From positions 1-64,000 of the forward strand of contig NZ_JBHTCM010000012.1 in assembly GCF_042665545.1 (NCBI RefSeq): a DNA stretch of 64,000 bases, given 5' to 3'. A program made the position numbers and the translations under genes. Below the pieces are notes generated by a model. It had not been told where the DNA came from, did no database searches, and saw only the letters and a list, made by a program, of their open reading frames with translations. The stretch comes from Rhodocista pekingensis (GTDB lineage Bacteria; Pseudomonadota; Alphaproteobacteria; Azospirillales; Azospirillaceae). Shown piece after piece: positions 15,507 to 26,137 of this stretch. Position 1 is the first letter of the stretch. Each line of letters starts with the position of its first letter.

Positions 15507-16385
15507 ATGAACCAGACGCCCGATCATCCGCCGCTCGACACCGTCCGCAGCGTCTCCGACCTCCGCGCCCGCGTCGCCCTGTGGCGCCGCGAGGGTCTGC
15601 GGGTCGCGCTGGTGCCCACCATGGGCGCCCTGCACGACGGCCACCTGACCCTGGTGCGCCGGGCGCGCGGGCTGGCCGACCGGGTCGTCGCCTCCGTCTT
15701 CGTCAACCCCGCCCAGTTCGGCCCGAGCGAGGATTTCGCCCGCTACCCGCGGGACGAGGCGGGCGACGCGGCCAAGCTGGCGTCCGCCGGCTGCGACCTG
15801 CTGTTCGCGCCCGATGTCGCCACCATGTACCCGCCCGGCTTCGCCACGGGCGTGGAGGTCGAGGCCCTGTCGCGGCGCTGGGAGGGGGAGTTCCGGCCCG
15901 GCCATTTCCGCGGCGTGGCGACGGTGGTGACGAAGCTGCTGCTCCAGGTCCTGCCCGACGTCGCCTGCTTCGGGGAGAAGGACTACCAGCAGCTCCAGGT
16001 CATCCGGCGGCTGGTCGCGGACCTGGACATTCCGGTGCGGATCAAGGGTGTGCCGACGGTGCGGGAGGCGGACGGCCTCGCGCTCTCCTCCCGCAACGCC
16101 TATCTGACCCCGGCGCAGCGGGCCGTGGCGGCGGCGCTGAACCGCACCCTGCGCGGCGTGGTGGAGCGGCTGGCGGCGGACCCGGGTGCCGTGGCCGAGG
16201 TGGAGTCCCGCGCGCGGGCGGCGCTGCTGGAGGCCGGATTCGATGCCGTGGACTATCTCGCCGTCGTCGATGCCGCCAGCCTGGAGCCGCTGCTGCGGCT
16301 GGACCGGCCGGCGCGGGTGATCTGCACGGCCCGGCTGGGGACCACGCGCCTGCTGGACAACATGGACGTGCCGGTCCCGGCCTGA
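15507..16385 (+). CDS. panC: Pantothenate synthetase
   Basis: The enzyme condenses pantoate and beta-alanine with ATP cleavage to form pantothenate, the last step of vitamin B5 synthesis. The 292-residue length fits the family. Signatures include PTMGALHDGH (37-46, ATP/pantoate site), the VNPAQFGP segment, GEKDYQQL and the adenylate-loop SSRN. It sits 37 bases after the NTF2-like gene, possibly with its own promoter; panB is not nearby. Its stop lies three bases from the stop of a convergent gene. Confidence 0.96.
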   Translation: MNQTPDHPPLDTVRSVSDLRARVALWRREGLRVALVPTMGALHDGHLTLVRRARGLADRVVASVFVNPAQFGPSEDFARYPRDEAGDAAKLASAGCDLLFAPDVATMYPPGFATGVEVEALSRRWEGEFRPGHFRGVATVVTKLLLQVLPDVACFGEKDYQQLQVIRRLVADLDIPVRIKGVPTVREADGLALSSRNAYLTPAQRAVAAALNRTLRGVVERLAADPGAVAEVESRARAALLEAGFDAVDYLAVVDAASLEPLLRLDRPARVICTARLGTTRLLDNMDVPVPA

Positions 16386-16388
16386 GCG

Positions 16389-16784
16389 TCAGCGCCCCTC
16401 GGCCGTCTTCTTCAGGATCCTGATCCATTCGTCCGCCGTGGCCGAGCGGCGGAAGCTGACGACGAAGGGCTGCGGGTGGCGGCGGGAGGTCAGCTCCATC
16501 TCGAACGCCCCGTCCTTCGGCAGGTAGTGCCAGGCGGCCAGATCGCGCGGTCCCAGCAGCACCATCTGCGGCCGGCCCTTGCCCAGCACGGCGATCCGGC
16601 CGCACGTCTCGTCCGCGGCAAGGCCGGAGCCGTCATGGGCATGGCGCTCCGTGACGGTGAAGCCGTCGATGGCGTCGAAGCGGGCCAGGATGTCGTCGTC
16701 GGACGGCTGCGACGGCTGGCTCAGCAGCCAGAGCGCCCCCGCCAGAACCAGACCCGCGATCCCCAGCAGCAGCACCAGCGTCAT
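16389..16784 (-). CDS. Membrane-anchored hypothetical protein, 131 aa
   Basis: The protein has one N-terminal transmembrane segment (residues 2-21, Leu/Ala-rich) followed by a soluble domain of about 110 residues. That domain contains DDDILARFDAIDGF, a lone Cys at position 61 and a Trp-rich strand (DLAAWHYLP). No family is recognised. The gene is downstream of the 54-residue membrane protein gene on the same strand, and converges on panC with a three-base gap and no clear terminator. Confidence 0.65.
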   Translation of the reverse strand: MTLVLLLGIAGLVLAGALWLLSQPSQPSDDDILARFDAIDGFTVTERHAHDGSGLAADETCGRIAVLGKGRPQMVLLGPRDLAAWHYLPKDGAFEMELTSRRHPQPFVVSFRRSATADEWIRILKKTAEGR

Positions 16785-16832
16785 GGCCCGTCCTCCCCCT
16801 CCCTGAAGGGATAGGGCGGGGGGCTGCCGGGA

Positions 16833-16997
16833 TCAACGGGGCCGTTCGCCCGCCGTCCGGTCCGGCATCGCCTCCACCGCCGTGCGGCGGGGCCGGCGCT
16901 GCGCCACGACGGTGACGATGGCCGCCACCGCGAAGACGGCGATCAGCATCGCCAGGAACCACATCACATCGCCGCTCACGCCGCCGTCCGCGTCCAT
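16833..16997 (-). CDS. 54-aa single-pass membrane protein
   Basis: ATG at 16997 is preceded by GGGAGGAACGG, an excellent ribosome binding site. The 54-residue product has an acidic N-terminus, one transmembrane helix (about residues 11-32) and an Arg-rich cytosolic tail. No homology is recognised. The upstream stretch to gloA carries no other start. The strength of the ribosome binding site and the clean helix make it a credible small gene. It may share a transcript with the 131-residue membrane-anchored protein. Confidence 0.6.
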   Translation of the reverse strand: MDADGGVSGDVMWFLAMLIAVFAVAAIVTVVAQRRPRRTAVEAMPDRTAGERPR

Positions 16998-17112
16998 CCG
17001 TTCCTCCCGTCGGTCGCAACAGTGTCCAGGAACGGCAACGGGCGGCGCACCGGTCCGGCACGCCGCCCGTGACGATTCGCGCTCCGCCGGCCGCGTGACC
17101 GGCGGCGGCGCC

Positions 17113-17532
17113 TCACCAGGTGCCGGTGTTCGGCATGCTGGTCCAGGGTTCCCGCGGCTCCAGCGCGCCGCCCTTCTGCAACAGCTCCACGGAGATGTTG
17201 TCCGGCGAGCGGATGAAGGCCATGTAGCCGTCCCGCGGCGGCCGGTTGATGGTCACACCCTGGTCCATCAGCCGCTGGCAGGTGGCGTAGATGTCATCCA
17301 CCGCGAAGGCCAGATGGCCGAAGTTGCGGCCGCCCGTATAGACCTCGGGGTCCCAGTTGTAGGTCAGCTCGACCTGGGCTTCGGGGTTCTCGTCGGCGCC
17401 GAGATAGACCAGCGTGAAGCGGCCCTTCTCGTTCTCCATGCGGCGGACCTCCTTCAGCCCCAGCTTGGTGCAGTAGAAATCCAGCGATTCCTCCAGGTTC
17501 GTCACGCGGACCATGGTGTGGAGGTACTTCAT
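17113..17532 (-). CDS. gloA: Glyoxalase I (lactoylglutathione lyase)
   Basis: The enzyme isomerises the methylglyoxal-glutathione hemithioacetal to S-lactoylglutathione. The 139-residue length and the four metal ligands match GloA: His5 (YLHTMVRV), Glu55 (QVELTYNW), His73 (GHLAFAVDD) and Glu116 (ISVELLQ). ATG at 17532 follows GGAGCTGGGC and gives the canonical MKYLHTM start; the longer frame to 17661 is not homologous. A 207-base divergent region separates it from the Amt-kinase gene. Confidence 0.95.
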   Translation of the reverse strand: MKYLHTMVRVTNLEESLDFYCTKLGLKEVRRMENEKGRFTLVYLGADENPEAQVELTYNWDPEVYTGGRNFGHLAFAVDDIYATCQRLMDQGVTINRPPRDGYMAFIRSPDNISVELLQKGGALEPREPWTSMPNTGTW

Positions 17533-17679
17533 GCCCAGCTCCTTCGGCGTCGGGGGATCGCAGCGGGGCCGGTCGGCCCGGCCGACAAGATAGGAAGCGG
17601 ACGCCGCCGGCGCCACCCGCTCCGGGGGCGGTCCGGTCCGTTTCTGCCGCGGCGCATTCACATGCAGTTAAACAAAGGT

Positions 17680-17695
17680 GGAATATCAGCATTCC
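17680..17695. promoter_or_regulatory. Inverted repeat upstream of the Amt-kinase gene
   Basis: GGAAT and ATTCC are separated by six bases in an AT-rich patch, 45 bases before the start of the Amt-histidine kinase gene, next to a TAATAT that could be a -10. No sigma-54 TGGCAC-type site was seen. Confidence 0.25.
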
Positions 17696-17739
17696 TTATG
17701 GACTAATATGTCCGGCGCTGGGGGCCGGGTGGCGGTGTC

Positions 17740-19848
<2,109 letters not shown>

Positions 19849-19855
19849 CCGGGGA

Positions 19856-20662
19856 TCAGCGGCCGCCGTCGTCGCGGATGCGGACCGAGGCGATGCCGGA
19901 ATTGCGGATCGACCGGCTGTCCGCCACCCCGTCGAAGGACAGGCTGCCCAGACCGCTGATGCTGGCCTCCAGCCGCGGGGTATGGCCGCCGCGCACGGCG
20001 ACGTCGGCCATGCCGCTCATCTCGATGCTGACGGGGCCGGAGACGGCGGCGATCTCCACCTGGCCTGTGCCGCTGATGCTGACGTCGGCCGGCCCCGCGA
20101 CGGCGCCGGTGGTGACGTCGCCGGCCCCGCTGATGGTGAGCTTCAGCGCCCCGGCCACGTCGCCCACGGTGACGGAGCCGGCGCCGGAGATGCGCAGGTC
20201 GGCGCGGGCGACCCGGCCCGTCTCCACCTCCGCGGCCGAGGTCAGGGCCAGGGTCAGCGGCCCGTCCAGATCGCCGATCCGGGCCTCCCCGATCAGGTTG
20301 CCGACGGTGACGGCGCTGCCGGCCGGCACGCTGACCCGGACACGGACGGTGTCGTCGCGGTCAAGGGTGCGGCGGCCCAGCCCGTCGAGGTCCTGATCCA
20401 GCACCACCTCGCCGTTGCGCAGGGTGACGCTGGTGCGGTCCACCAGATCGGCCGGCCCGTCGAGGCTGACGCCGATCCGGCCCGTGCCGGTCGCCACCGT
20501 CACGGTCACCTCGCCGATCAGGTCCTCGATGCGGAAGGCGCGGGCGTCGAACTCCTGCGGGGCCGCCAGGGCCGCCGGCACGGGAAGGAGAAGGGCGGTC
20601 AACAGGGCCGCCGCCGCGGCACGGCGGCCCCGGGCGGGGCGGGACGGATCAGGGCGGAACAT
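19856..20662 (-). CDS. Exported GIN-domain (DUF2807) protein, copy 2
   Basis: The 268-residue protein has an Arg-rich start, a signal peptide (to about residue 33) and then a right-handed beta-solenoid of the putative auto-transporter adhesin head GIN type, seen as alternating SGxGxVTVGDVAG and AGPADVSISG repeats every 15-20 residues (150-260). It starts 12 bases after its upstream paralogue, so they form one operon. The family is found in periplasmic or surface proteins, with no established biochemical role. Copy 2 is more divergent than copy 1. Confidence 0.8.
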   Translation of the reverse strand: MFRPDPSRPARGRRAAAAALLTALLLPVPAALAAPQEFDARAFRIEDLIGEVTVTVATGTGRIGVSLDGPADLVDRTSVTLRNGEVVLDQDLDGLGRRTLDRDDTVRVRVSVPAGSAVTVGNLIGEARIGDLDGPLTLALTSAAEVETGRVARADLRISGAGSVTVGDVAGALKLTISGAGDVTTGAVAGPADVSISGTGQVEIAAVSGPVSIEMSGMADVAVRGGHTPRLEASISGLGSLSFDGVADSRSIRNSGIASVRIRDDGGR

Positions 20663-20673
20663 GCCGGACCTCC

Positions 20674-21441
20674 TCAGCGCCTGCCGGTGATGGTGACCTT
20701 GCCGGAGCCGGACTGGCTGATGCTCTGGCTGCCGGCCGTGCCGTCCAGGGTCAGGTCGCCGGACCCCGCGATCGACACGGACAGGGGATCGGCGCGGCCG
20801 CCGCGCAGGGCGATGTCGCCCGAGCCGTTGATCTCGGCCGCGACGGGGCCGGAGACGCTGGCGATCTCGATATCGCCGGACCCGTCGATCTCCAGCGTCA
20901 CGGCTCCGGCGGCGGGGCCGGTCTTCACCTTGCCCGAGCCGTTGATGTCCACCGCCAGATCGCCGGAGATGGCGCCGACGGTGATGTCGCCGCTGCCGCT
21001 GACGTCCAGGCTGGCCGTCGTCACGGCGCCGACGGTCAGGGTGCCGGAGGTCATGTCGTCCACGGCCAGCGGGCCGCGCAGGTCGCCCACGCGACCCTCG
21101 CCGATGAAATCCTCCACCGTCAGGCCGCTGCCCGCCGGCAGCGTGACCTTCACGGCGATCCAGAGATCGCGGTCGGAGTCGCGCCAGGTGCGGCGGTCGC
21201 TGTTGTCCTGCTCCAGCACGACGCGGTCGCCGTCCTGCCTCACGCTGACCCGGTCGATCCGGGCCTGCGGGCCGCTGATGGCGACGGTGACGGGACCCGG
21301 ACCGGGGATGACGGTCACGTCCAGGGTGCCGACTACCCCGTCCACGGTGATGCCGCGGGCCGTGTAGTCCTGCGGCCCGAAGGCCAGGGCGGGGACGCTG
21401 ACGGCGACGAGAGCCGTGGCGGCGAGCAGGGAACGCAACAT
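20674..21441 (-). CDS. Exported GIN-domain (DUF2807) protein, copy 1
   Basis: From ATG at 21441 (GAGG upstream) the product is 255 residues with a signal peptide ending VPALA. The mature protein is a beta-solenoid with strikingly regular SGSGDITVGAI and NGSGKVKTG turns about every 17-20 residues (residues 140-250). The listed frame to 21528 adds a non-homologous leader. It is followed directly by the second GIN-domain gene and preceded by ligA on the same strand, with a 165-base gap. Confidence 0.82.
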   Translation of the reverse strand: MLRSLLAATALVAVSVPALAFGPQDYTARGITVDGVVGTLDVTVIPGPGPVTVAISGPQARIDRVSVRQDGDRVVLEQDNSDRRTWRDSDRDLWIAVKVTLPAGSGLTVEDFIGEGRVGDLRGPLAVDDMTSGTLTVGAVTTASLDVSGSGDITVGAISGDLAVDINGSGKVKTGPAAGAVTLEIDGSGDIEIASVSGPVAAEINGSGDIALRGGRADPLSVSIAGSGDLTLDGTAGSQSISQSGSGKVTITGRR

Positions 21442-21496
21442 GGGAAAGCCTCGTAGCGATGGACTTCCCCCCTCAAAGCAAGCGCCGTGCCGGCCC

Positions 21497-21526
21497 GGAA
21501 TCCCCCGGAAATCCAGGGGGCATTCC
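21497..21526 (-). terminator. Possible ligA terminator hairpin
   Basis: GGAATCCCCC and GGGGGCATTCC pair with a one-base bulge between the end of ligA and the start of the GIN gene. No U-tract follows on the minus strand. Confidence 0.3.
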
Positions 21527-21606
21527 ATCCGCCGGTGGCGGGAACCGTCATCGGGTAGCGGAATTCCCCAACCGATGGCGGCCCTGCTGCCTGCCCGGCG
21601 CCGCTC

Positions 21607-23766
21607 CTACGCCCCGCCCGGCGGGCCGATCAGCGCCAGCCATTCCTGCTCGGTCAGGATCGTGAGGCCCAGCTCGCGCGCCTTCGCCGCCTTGGAGCCG
21701 GCGTCCGCCCCGACGACCACATAGTCCGTCTTGCCGCTGACGGAGCCCGCGACCTTGGCGCCCAGGGCCTCGGCCCGCGCCTTCGCCTCGCTGCGGCCCA
21801 TGGTCTCCAGCGTGCCGGTGAAGACCACCGTCTTCCCGGCCACGGGGCTGCCGTCGGCCTGCGGCGGCGGCACATGGTCCTCCACCGCCTCCAGCTCCTT
21901 CAGCAGATCGTCCAGGGCATCGCGGTTGTGCTTCTCGGCGAAGAAGGCGCAGATGTCGTCCGCCACGCTCATGCCGATCTGTTCGATGGCGCACAGCTCG
22001 GCATACGCCTCGCCCACCAGCTCCGGCTTCTTCGCCTCGTCCGGGTTGGCGCTGCGCTCGGCGGCGGCGGCGGCCATGCGCTCCGTCCAGTGGCCGATGC
22101 TGCGGTAGGTCCGCGCCAGCAGCTTCGCCGTCGCCTCCCCGACCTGCCGGATGCCCAGCGCGAAGATGAAGCGGTCCAGCGGGATGCGGCGGCGGGCATC
22201 GATGGCGCGGAACAGGTTCTCCACGGACCGGCGGCCGAAGCCGGTCATGGACACCAGCCGGTCCAGCCGCTGCTCCTCCCGCCGCTCCAGGGTGAAGATG
22301 TCGGCCGGGCTGCGGATGCGGCCCTGGTCGTAGAAGAGCTGGATGCGCTCGATCCCCAGCCCCTCGATGTCGAAGGCGTTGCGCGACACGAAGTGGCGCA
22401 GCCGCTCCACCGCCTGGGCCGGGCAGACCAGCCCGCCGGTGCAGCGGCTGACCGCCCCGTCCTCCTCCCGCAGGGCGGCGCTGCCGCACTCGGGGCAGTG
22501 GTCGGGGAAGACGAAGGGCGCGCTGTCGGCCGGGCGGCGGTCGGTCACCACCTCCACCACCTGCGGGATGACGTCGCCGGCGCGCTGCACCACCACCGTG
22601 TCGCCCACGCGGATGTCCTTGCGCGCGATCTCGTCGGCGTTGTGCAGGGTGGCGCGGCTGACGACGACACCGCCCACCGTGACCGGCTCCAGCTCCGCCA
22701 CCGGGGTCAGCGCGCCGGTGCGGCCGACCTGGATGGTGATGGCGCGCAGCAGCGTCTGCGCCCGCTCCGCCGGGAACTTGTGCGCCGTGGCCCAGCGCGG
22801 CGTGCGGGTGCGGAAGCCCAGCCGCTCCTGGAGGTCCAGCCGGTTGACCTTGTAGACCACGCCGTCGATGTCGAAGGGCAGGGCGGCCCGGCCGGCGCCG
22901 ATCGCGGCATAGAACTCCAGCAGTTCCGCCTTGCTGCGGCAGAGCCGGCTCTGCGCCGGGACGCTGAAGCCCAGGGCCTTCAGCCGTTGCAGGGCATCCC
23001 ACTGGGTTGCCGCCAGCGGTTCCGACAGGTCGCCCCAACTGTAGGCGAAGAAGCAGAGCGGCCGCTTCGCCGTGACCGACGGATCGAGCTGGCGCAGGCT
23101 GCCGGCGGCGGCGTTGCGCGGGTTGGCGAAGACCTTCTCCCCCGCCTCCGCTTGCCGGCGGTTCAGCGCGAAGAACTCCTCCCGGACCATGTAGACCTCG
23201 CCGCGCACCTCCAGCACGGCGGGAGCCCCCGCCGGCAGCCGGTCGGGGATCTCGCGGATGGTGCGGACGTTCGCGGTGACGTCCTCCCCCTCCGTGCCGT
23301 CGCCGCGGGTGGCGGCCTGCGCCAGCGCGCCGTTCTCGTAGCGCAGGGAGAGCGACAGCCCGTCGATCTTCGGCTCGGCCACGAATTCCAGCCCGTCCAC
23401 CTCCTTCAGGTTCAGGAAGCGGGCGATCTGCTCGACGAAGCCGTCCACATCCTCGGCCGTGAAGGCGTTGTCCAGCGACAGCATGGGCACGCGATGGCGC
23501 ACCTTGCCGAAGCCGGCGGACGGGGCGGCGCCCACGGTCTGCGTCGGGCTGTCGGGGCTGACCAGCTCGGGGAAGCGCGCCTCCAGCCCGGCCAGCCGGT
23601 GCTCCAGCGCGTCGTAGGCGGAATCCGCGATCTCCGGCGCGTCCTTGCCGTAGTAGAGCGCGCGGTGGTGCGCGATCTCCCGCACCAGGGCGGCGTGCTC
23701 GGCCGCTGCCTGGTCCAGGGTCAGGGTCTCGACCGGGATGTGGCGGGTCTCGGACAGGTCGGACAT
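21607..23766 (-). CDS. ligA: NAD+-dependent DNA ligase
   Basis: This is a full-length ligase of 719 residues. The Ia domain (1-60) has the HHRALYYG NAD+ site, the adenylation domain carries the catalytic lysine Lys133 in the KIDG motif, and an OB domain follows. The zinc finger uses CPECGSAA and the CTGGLVCPAQ cysteines. The HhH domain (about 450-590) and a C-terminal BRCT domain (about 630-710) complete it. It seals nicks in replication and repair. It is the last member of the recN-RNA-ligase-ligA set, 82 bases after the 2'-5' RNA ligase-like gene. Confidence 0.97.
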   Translation of the reverse strand: MSDLSETRHIPVETLTLDQAAAEHAALVREIAHHRALYYGKDAPEIADSAYDALEHRLAGLEARFPELVSPDSPTQTVGAAPSAGFGKVRHRVPMLSLDNAFTAEDVDGFVEQIARFLNLKEVDGLEFVAEPKIDGLSLSLRYENGALAQAATRGDGTEGEDVTANVRTIREIPDRLPAGAPAVLEVRGEVYMVREEFFALNRRQAEAGEKVFANPRNAAAGSLRQLDPSVTAKRPLCFFAYSWGDLSEPLAATQWDALQRLKALGFSVPAQSRLCRSKAELLEFYAAIGAGRAALPFDIDGVVYKVNRLDLQERLGFRTRTPRWATAHKFPAERAQTLLRAITIQVGRTGALTPVAELEPVTVGGVVVSRATLHNADEIARKDIRVGDTVVVQRAGDVIPQVVEVVTDRRPADSAPFVFPDHCPECGSAALREEDGAVSRCTGGLVCPAQAVERLRHFVSRNAFDIEGLGIERIQLFYDQGRIRSPADIFTLERREEQRLDRLVSMTGFGRRSVENLFRAIDARRRIPLDRFIFALGIRQVGEATAKLLARTYRSIGHWTERMAAAAAERSANPDEAKKPELVGEAYAELCAIEQIGMSVADDICAFFAEKHNRDALDDLLKELEAVEDHVPPPQADGSPVAGKTVVFTGTLETMGRSEAKARAEALGAKVAGSVSGKTDYVVVGADAGSKAAKARELGLTILTEQEWLALIGPPGGA

Positions 23767-23848
23767 GGGCGTGCCGGCAGGGTGGGGACGGGGAGCCCGA
23801 CGCCGCGGCGCCGGGGTCGCCGACTTCTACACCGCCAGGGGCTTCGAG

Positions 23849-24412
23849 TCATGACCGCCGGGCGGTGAAGGGCAGCCGTGCCAGCCGCTCCCACGGGCCG
23901 CCATGGTAGCGCCAGAGCAGCAGCCCCTCGGCCCGCGCCGTCCAGGGCGCGAACCCGGCGGAGAGGTCCGCCAGCAGGGTCTTCGCCGCCGCCGGCTCGA
24001 CCTTGTTCTGGATGGTGACGTGCGGCCGGTGCGCCTGCCGGTCCTGCGGGATCAGCCAGTCCGACCAGAGCGCGGCCAGCCGGTCGCGCAGCCGCTCCAG
24101 CGCCGGGGCGGCCAGGGTGAGGGCGACGCCGCGGCCCAGCGAGCGCAGCCCCGTCACCGCCAGGGGGAACGGTGCCTCGTCCCGGCAGGTCCGGCGCAGG
24201 TCGGCCAGGATGACGGGAAGCTGCGTCCCCGGCAGATGGTGGAACAGGGTCAGGTGCGCGGGGATCAGGTTGCGCTCCGGCGGGAAATGCGCCCGGCGCA
24301 GCGCCTCGAAACGGGCGAAGGAGCGGTCGTCGAAGGCCAGCGTCAGGATCAGCGGGGCGGCTTCCGGTCCGGCCCCCTCCGCCACCGGCAGCGCGCTGCC
24401 GGGCGGGCTCAC
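23849..24412 (-). CDS. 2H phosphoesterase (2'-5' RNA ligase-like)
   Basis: The 187-residue protein has the paired HxTx motifs of the 2H superfamily, His53-Leu-Thr55 and His131-Val-Thr133, which act on 2',3'-cyclic or 2'-5' phosphodiester bonds. The first motif sits in IPAHLTLFHHLPG, typical of LigT/ThpR-like proteins. Start is GTG at 24412, overlapping the recN stop as GTGA, hence translational coupling. The physiological substrate is unknown. Its position between recN and ligA is unusual and may hint at a repair role. Confidence 0.82.
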   Translation of the reverse strand: MSPPGSALPVAEGAGPEAAPLILTLAFDDRSFARFEALRRAHFPPERNLIPAHLTLFHHLPGTQLPVILADLRRTCRDEAPFPLAVTGLRSLGRGVALTLAAPALERLRDRLAALWSDWLIPQDRQAHRPHVTIQNKVEPAAAKTLLADLSAGFAPWTARAEGLLLWRYHGGPWERLARLPFTARRS

Positions 24413-26079
24413 GCCTTGGCCAGCAGGCTGTCCGCGGCGGCGCGGGCGGCGTCGGTCACCTCGGCGCCGGAGAGCATGCGGGCGATCTCCTCCCGCCGCT
24501 GCGTCGCGTCCAGGGCCGCGACCTCCGTCACCGTGCGGCCGGCGGCGGCCTTCTTGCGCACCTGCCAGTGATGTCCGCCGCGGGCCGCCACCTGCGGGCT
24601 GTGGGTGACGACCAGCACCTGGAGCGCGCGGCCCAGCCGGGCCAGCCGCTCGCCCACGGCGTCGGCCACGGCGCCGCCGATGCCGGTGTCCACCTCGTCG
24701 AAGACGAGCGTCGGTACGGTGCCGAGCTGGGCCAGCACCACCTTCAGCGCCAGCATGAAGCGCGCCAGCTCGCCGCCCGAGGCGATCTTCGCCAGCGGTC
24801 CCGGCGGGGCGCCGGGGTTGGTCGCCACGGTGAAGCTGACATCGTCGATGCCGTGCGGCCCCCAGGCCGTCTCCTCGGTCGGGGCCACGCGGGTGACGAA
24901 GCGGGCCTTCTCCAGCTTCAGGGGCGCCAGTTCCGCCGCCACCGCCTTGTCCAGCTTTCCGGCCGCTCTGGCGCGGGCGGCGGACAGCTCGCGCGCCGCG
25001 GCGGTGAAGCGGGCCTTGGCGTCCTCCGCTTCCTTGGCGAGGCGGTGCAGCAGATCGCCCTGGTCCTCGATCAGCGCCAGCCGCCGCGCCATCTCCGCCC
25101 GCAGCCCGGCAAGGCCGTCCACCTCCACCCCATGCTTGCGGGCGGCGGCGCGCAGGGCGAACAGGCGCTCCTCGATCTTCTCCAGGCTGCCGCCGTCCAG
25201 GTCGATGTCGGCGGAGAGCGCCTGGAGCGCGCGGGCAGCCTCCGCCACCTCCGCCGCGGCCTCGTCCAGCACCTGGATGACCGGGTCCAGACGGCCGCCG
25301 GCCTTGTCGGCGATACGGGCCAGCAGGCGCAGGGACGCGGCCAGCCCGCGCTCCGCCCCGCGGTCGCCGGACAGCTCTGCATGGGCGCCGTTGATCGCCT
25401 CGATCAGCCTTTCGCGGTGTTGCAGGGTGACCCGCTTCTCCGCCAGCTCCGCCTCTTCCCCGTCGCGTGGGTCCAGGCTGTCCAGCTCGGCCACGGCGTG
25501 CCGGAGATACTCCTCCTCGGCGCGGGCGCGGGCGGCGTCCTCGGCGGCCTGCTGACGGGCCTGATCTGCCTGCCGCCAGCCGCGCCAGGCGACGGCGGTG
25601 GCGCGGGCGGCATCGCCCAGGCCGGCATACTCGTCCAGTAGTCCCAGATGCGTGCGTGGGTCCAGCAGGCCGTGCGTGTCGAACTGGCCATGGACCTCCA
25701 CCAGCGTCTCACCCAGCCGGCGCAGCAGGGTCACGCCCACCGGCTGGTCGTTGACGAAGGCGCGGGAGCGCCCGTCGGCGCTGACGGTGCGGCGCAGCAC
25801 CAGCGTGTCCTCCGCCTCCAGCTCCTGCTCGCGCAGGATGCCCAGGGCGGGGTGGTCGGGATGGCCGGACAGGTCGAACTCCGCGGTCACGGCGGCCTGC
25901 TCCGCCCCGTGGCGGACCAGCGCGCTGTCGCCGCGGGCCCCCAGGGCCAGCCCCAGCGCGTCCAGCAGGATCGACTTGCCCGCGCCGGTCTCTCCGGTCA
26001 GCACGCAGAGCCCCGGCCGGAAAGCCAGGGTCAGGCGGTCGATCAGGACGACGTCGCGGATCGAGAGGGTGACCAGCAT
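24409..26079 (-). CDS. recN: DNA repair protein RecN
   Basis: The SMC-like ATPase (556 residues) is involved in double-strand break repair. Walker A is GETGAGKS (29-36), the signature region KIASGGELARFMLALK and Walker B LVFDEVDTGIGG are near the C-terminus, and a coiled-coil middle (about 160-370) separates the two ATPase halves. It overlaps the next gene by GTGA and follows bamD by 58 bases. In this order bamD-recN-ligA follow the cell-division cluster, a common alphaproteobacterial arrangement. Confidence 0.96.
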   Translation of the reverse strand: MLVTLSIRDVVLIDRLTLAFRPGLCVLTGETGAGKSILLDALGLALGARGDSALVRHGAEQAAVTAEFDLSGHPDHPALGILREQELEAEDTLVLRRTVSADGRSRAFVNDQPVGVTLLRRLGETLVEVHGQFDTHGLLDPRTHLGLLDEYAGLGDAARATAVAWRGWRQADQARQQAAEDAARARAEEEYLRHAVAELDSLDPRDGEEAELAEKRVTLQHRERLIEAINGAHAELSGDRGAERGLAASLRLLARIADKAGGRLDPVIQVLDEAAAEVAEAARALQALSADIDLDGGSLEKIEERLFALRAAARKHGVEVDGLAGLRAEMARRLALIEDQGDLLHRLAKEAEDAKARFTAAARELSAARARAAGKLDKAVAAELAPLKLEKARFVTRVAPTEETAWGPHGIDDVSFTVATNPGAPPGPLAKIASGGELARFMLALKVVLAQLGTVPTLVFDEVDTGIGGAVADAVGERLARLGRALQVLVVTHSPQVAARGGHHWQVRKKAAAGRTVTEVAALDATQRREEIARMLSGAEVTDAARAAADSLLAKA

Positions 26080-26137
26080 GGTCCGGGTCAGCGGAGGCCC
26101 GGCCCGCCGGCCGGGACGGCTGCGGGCAGGGCGGTCA

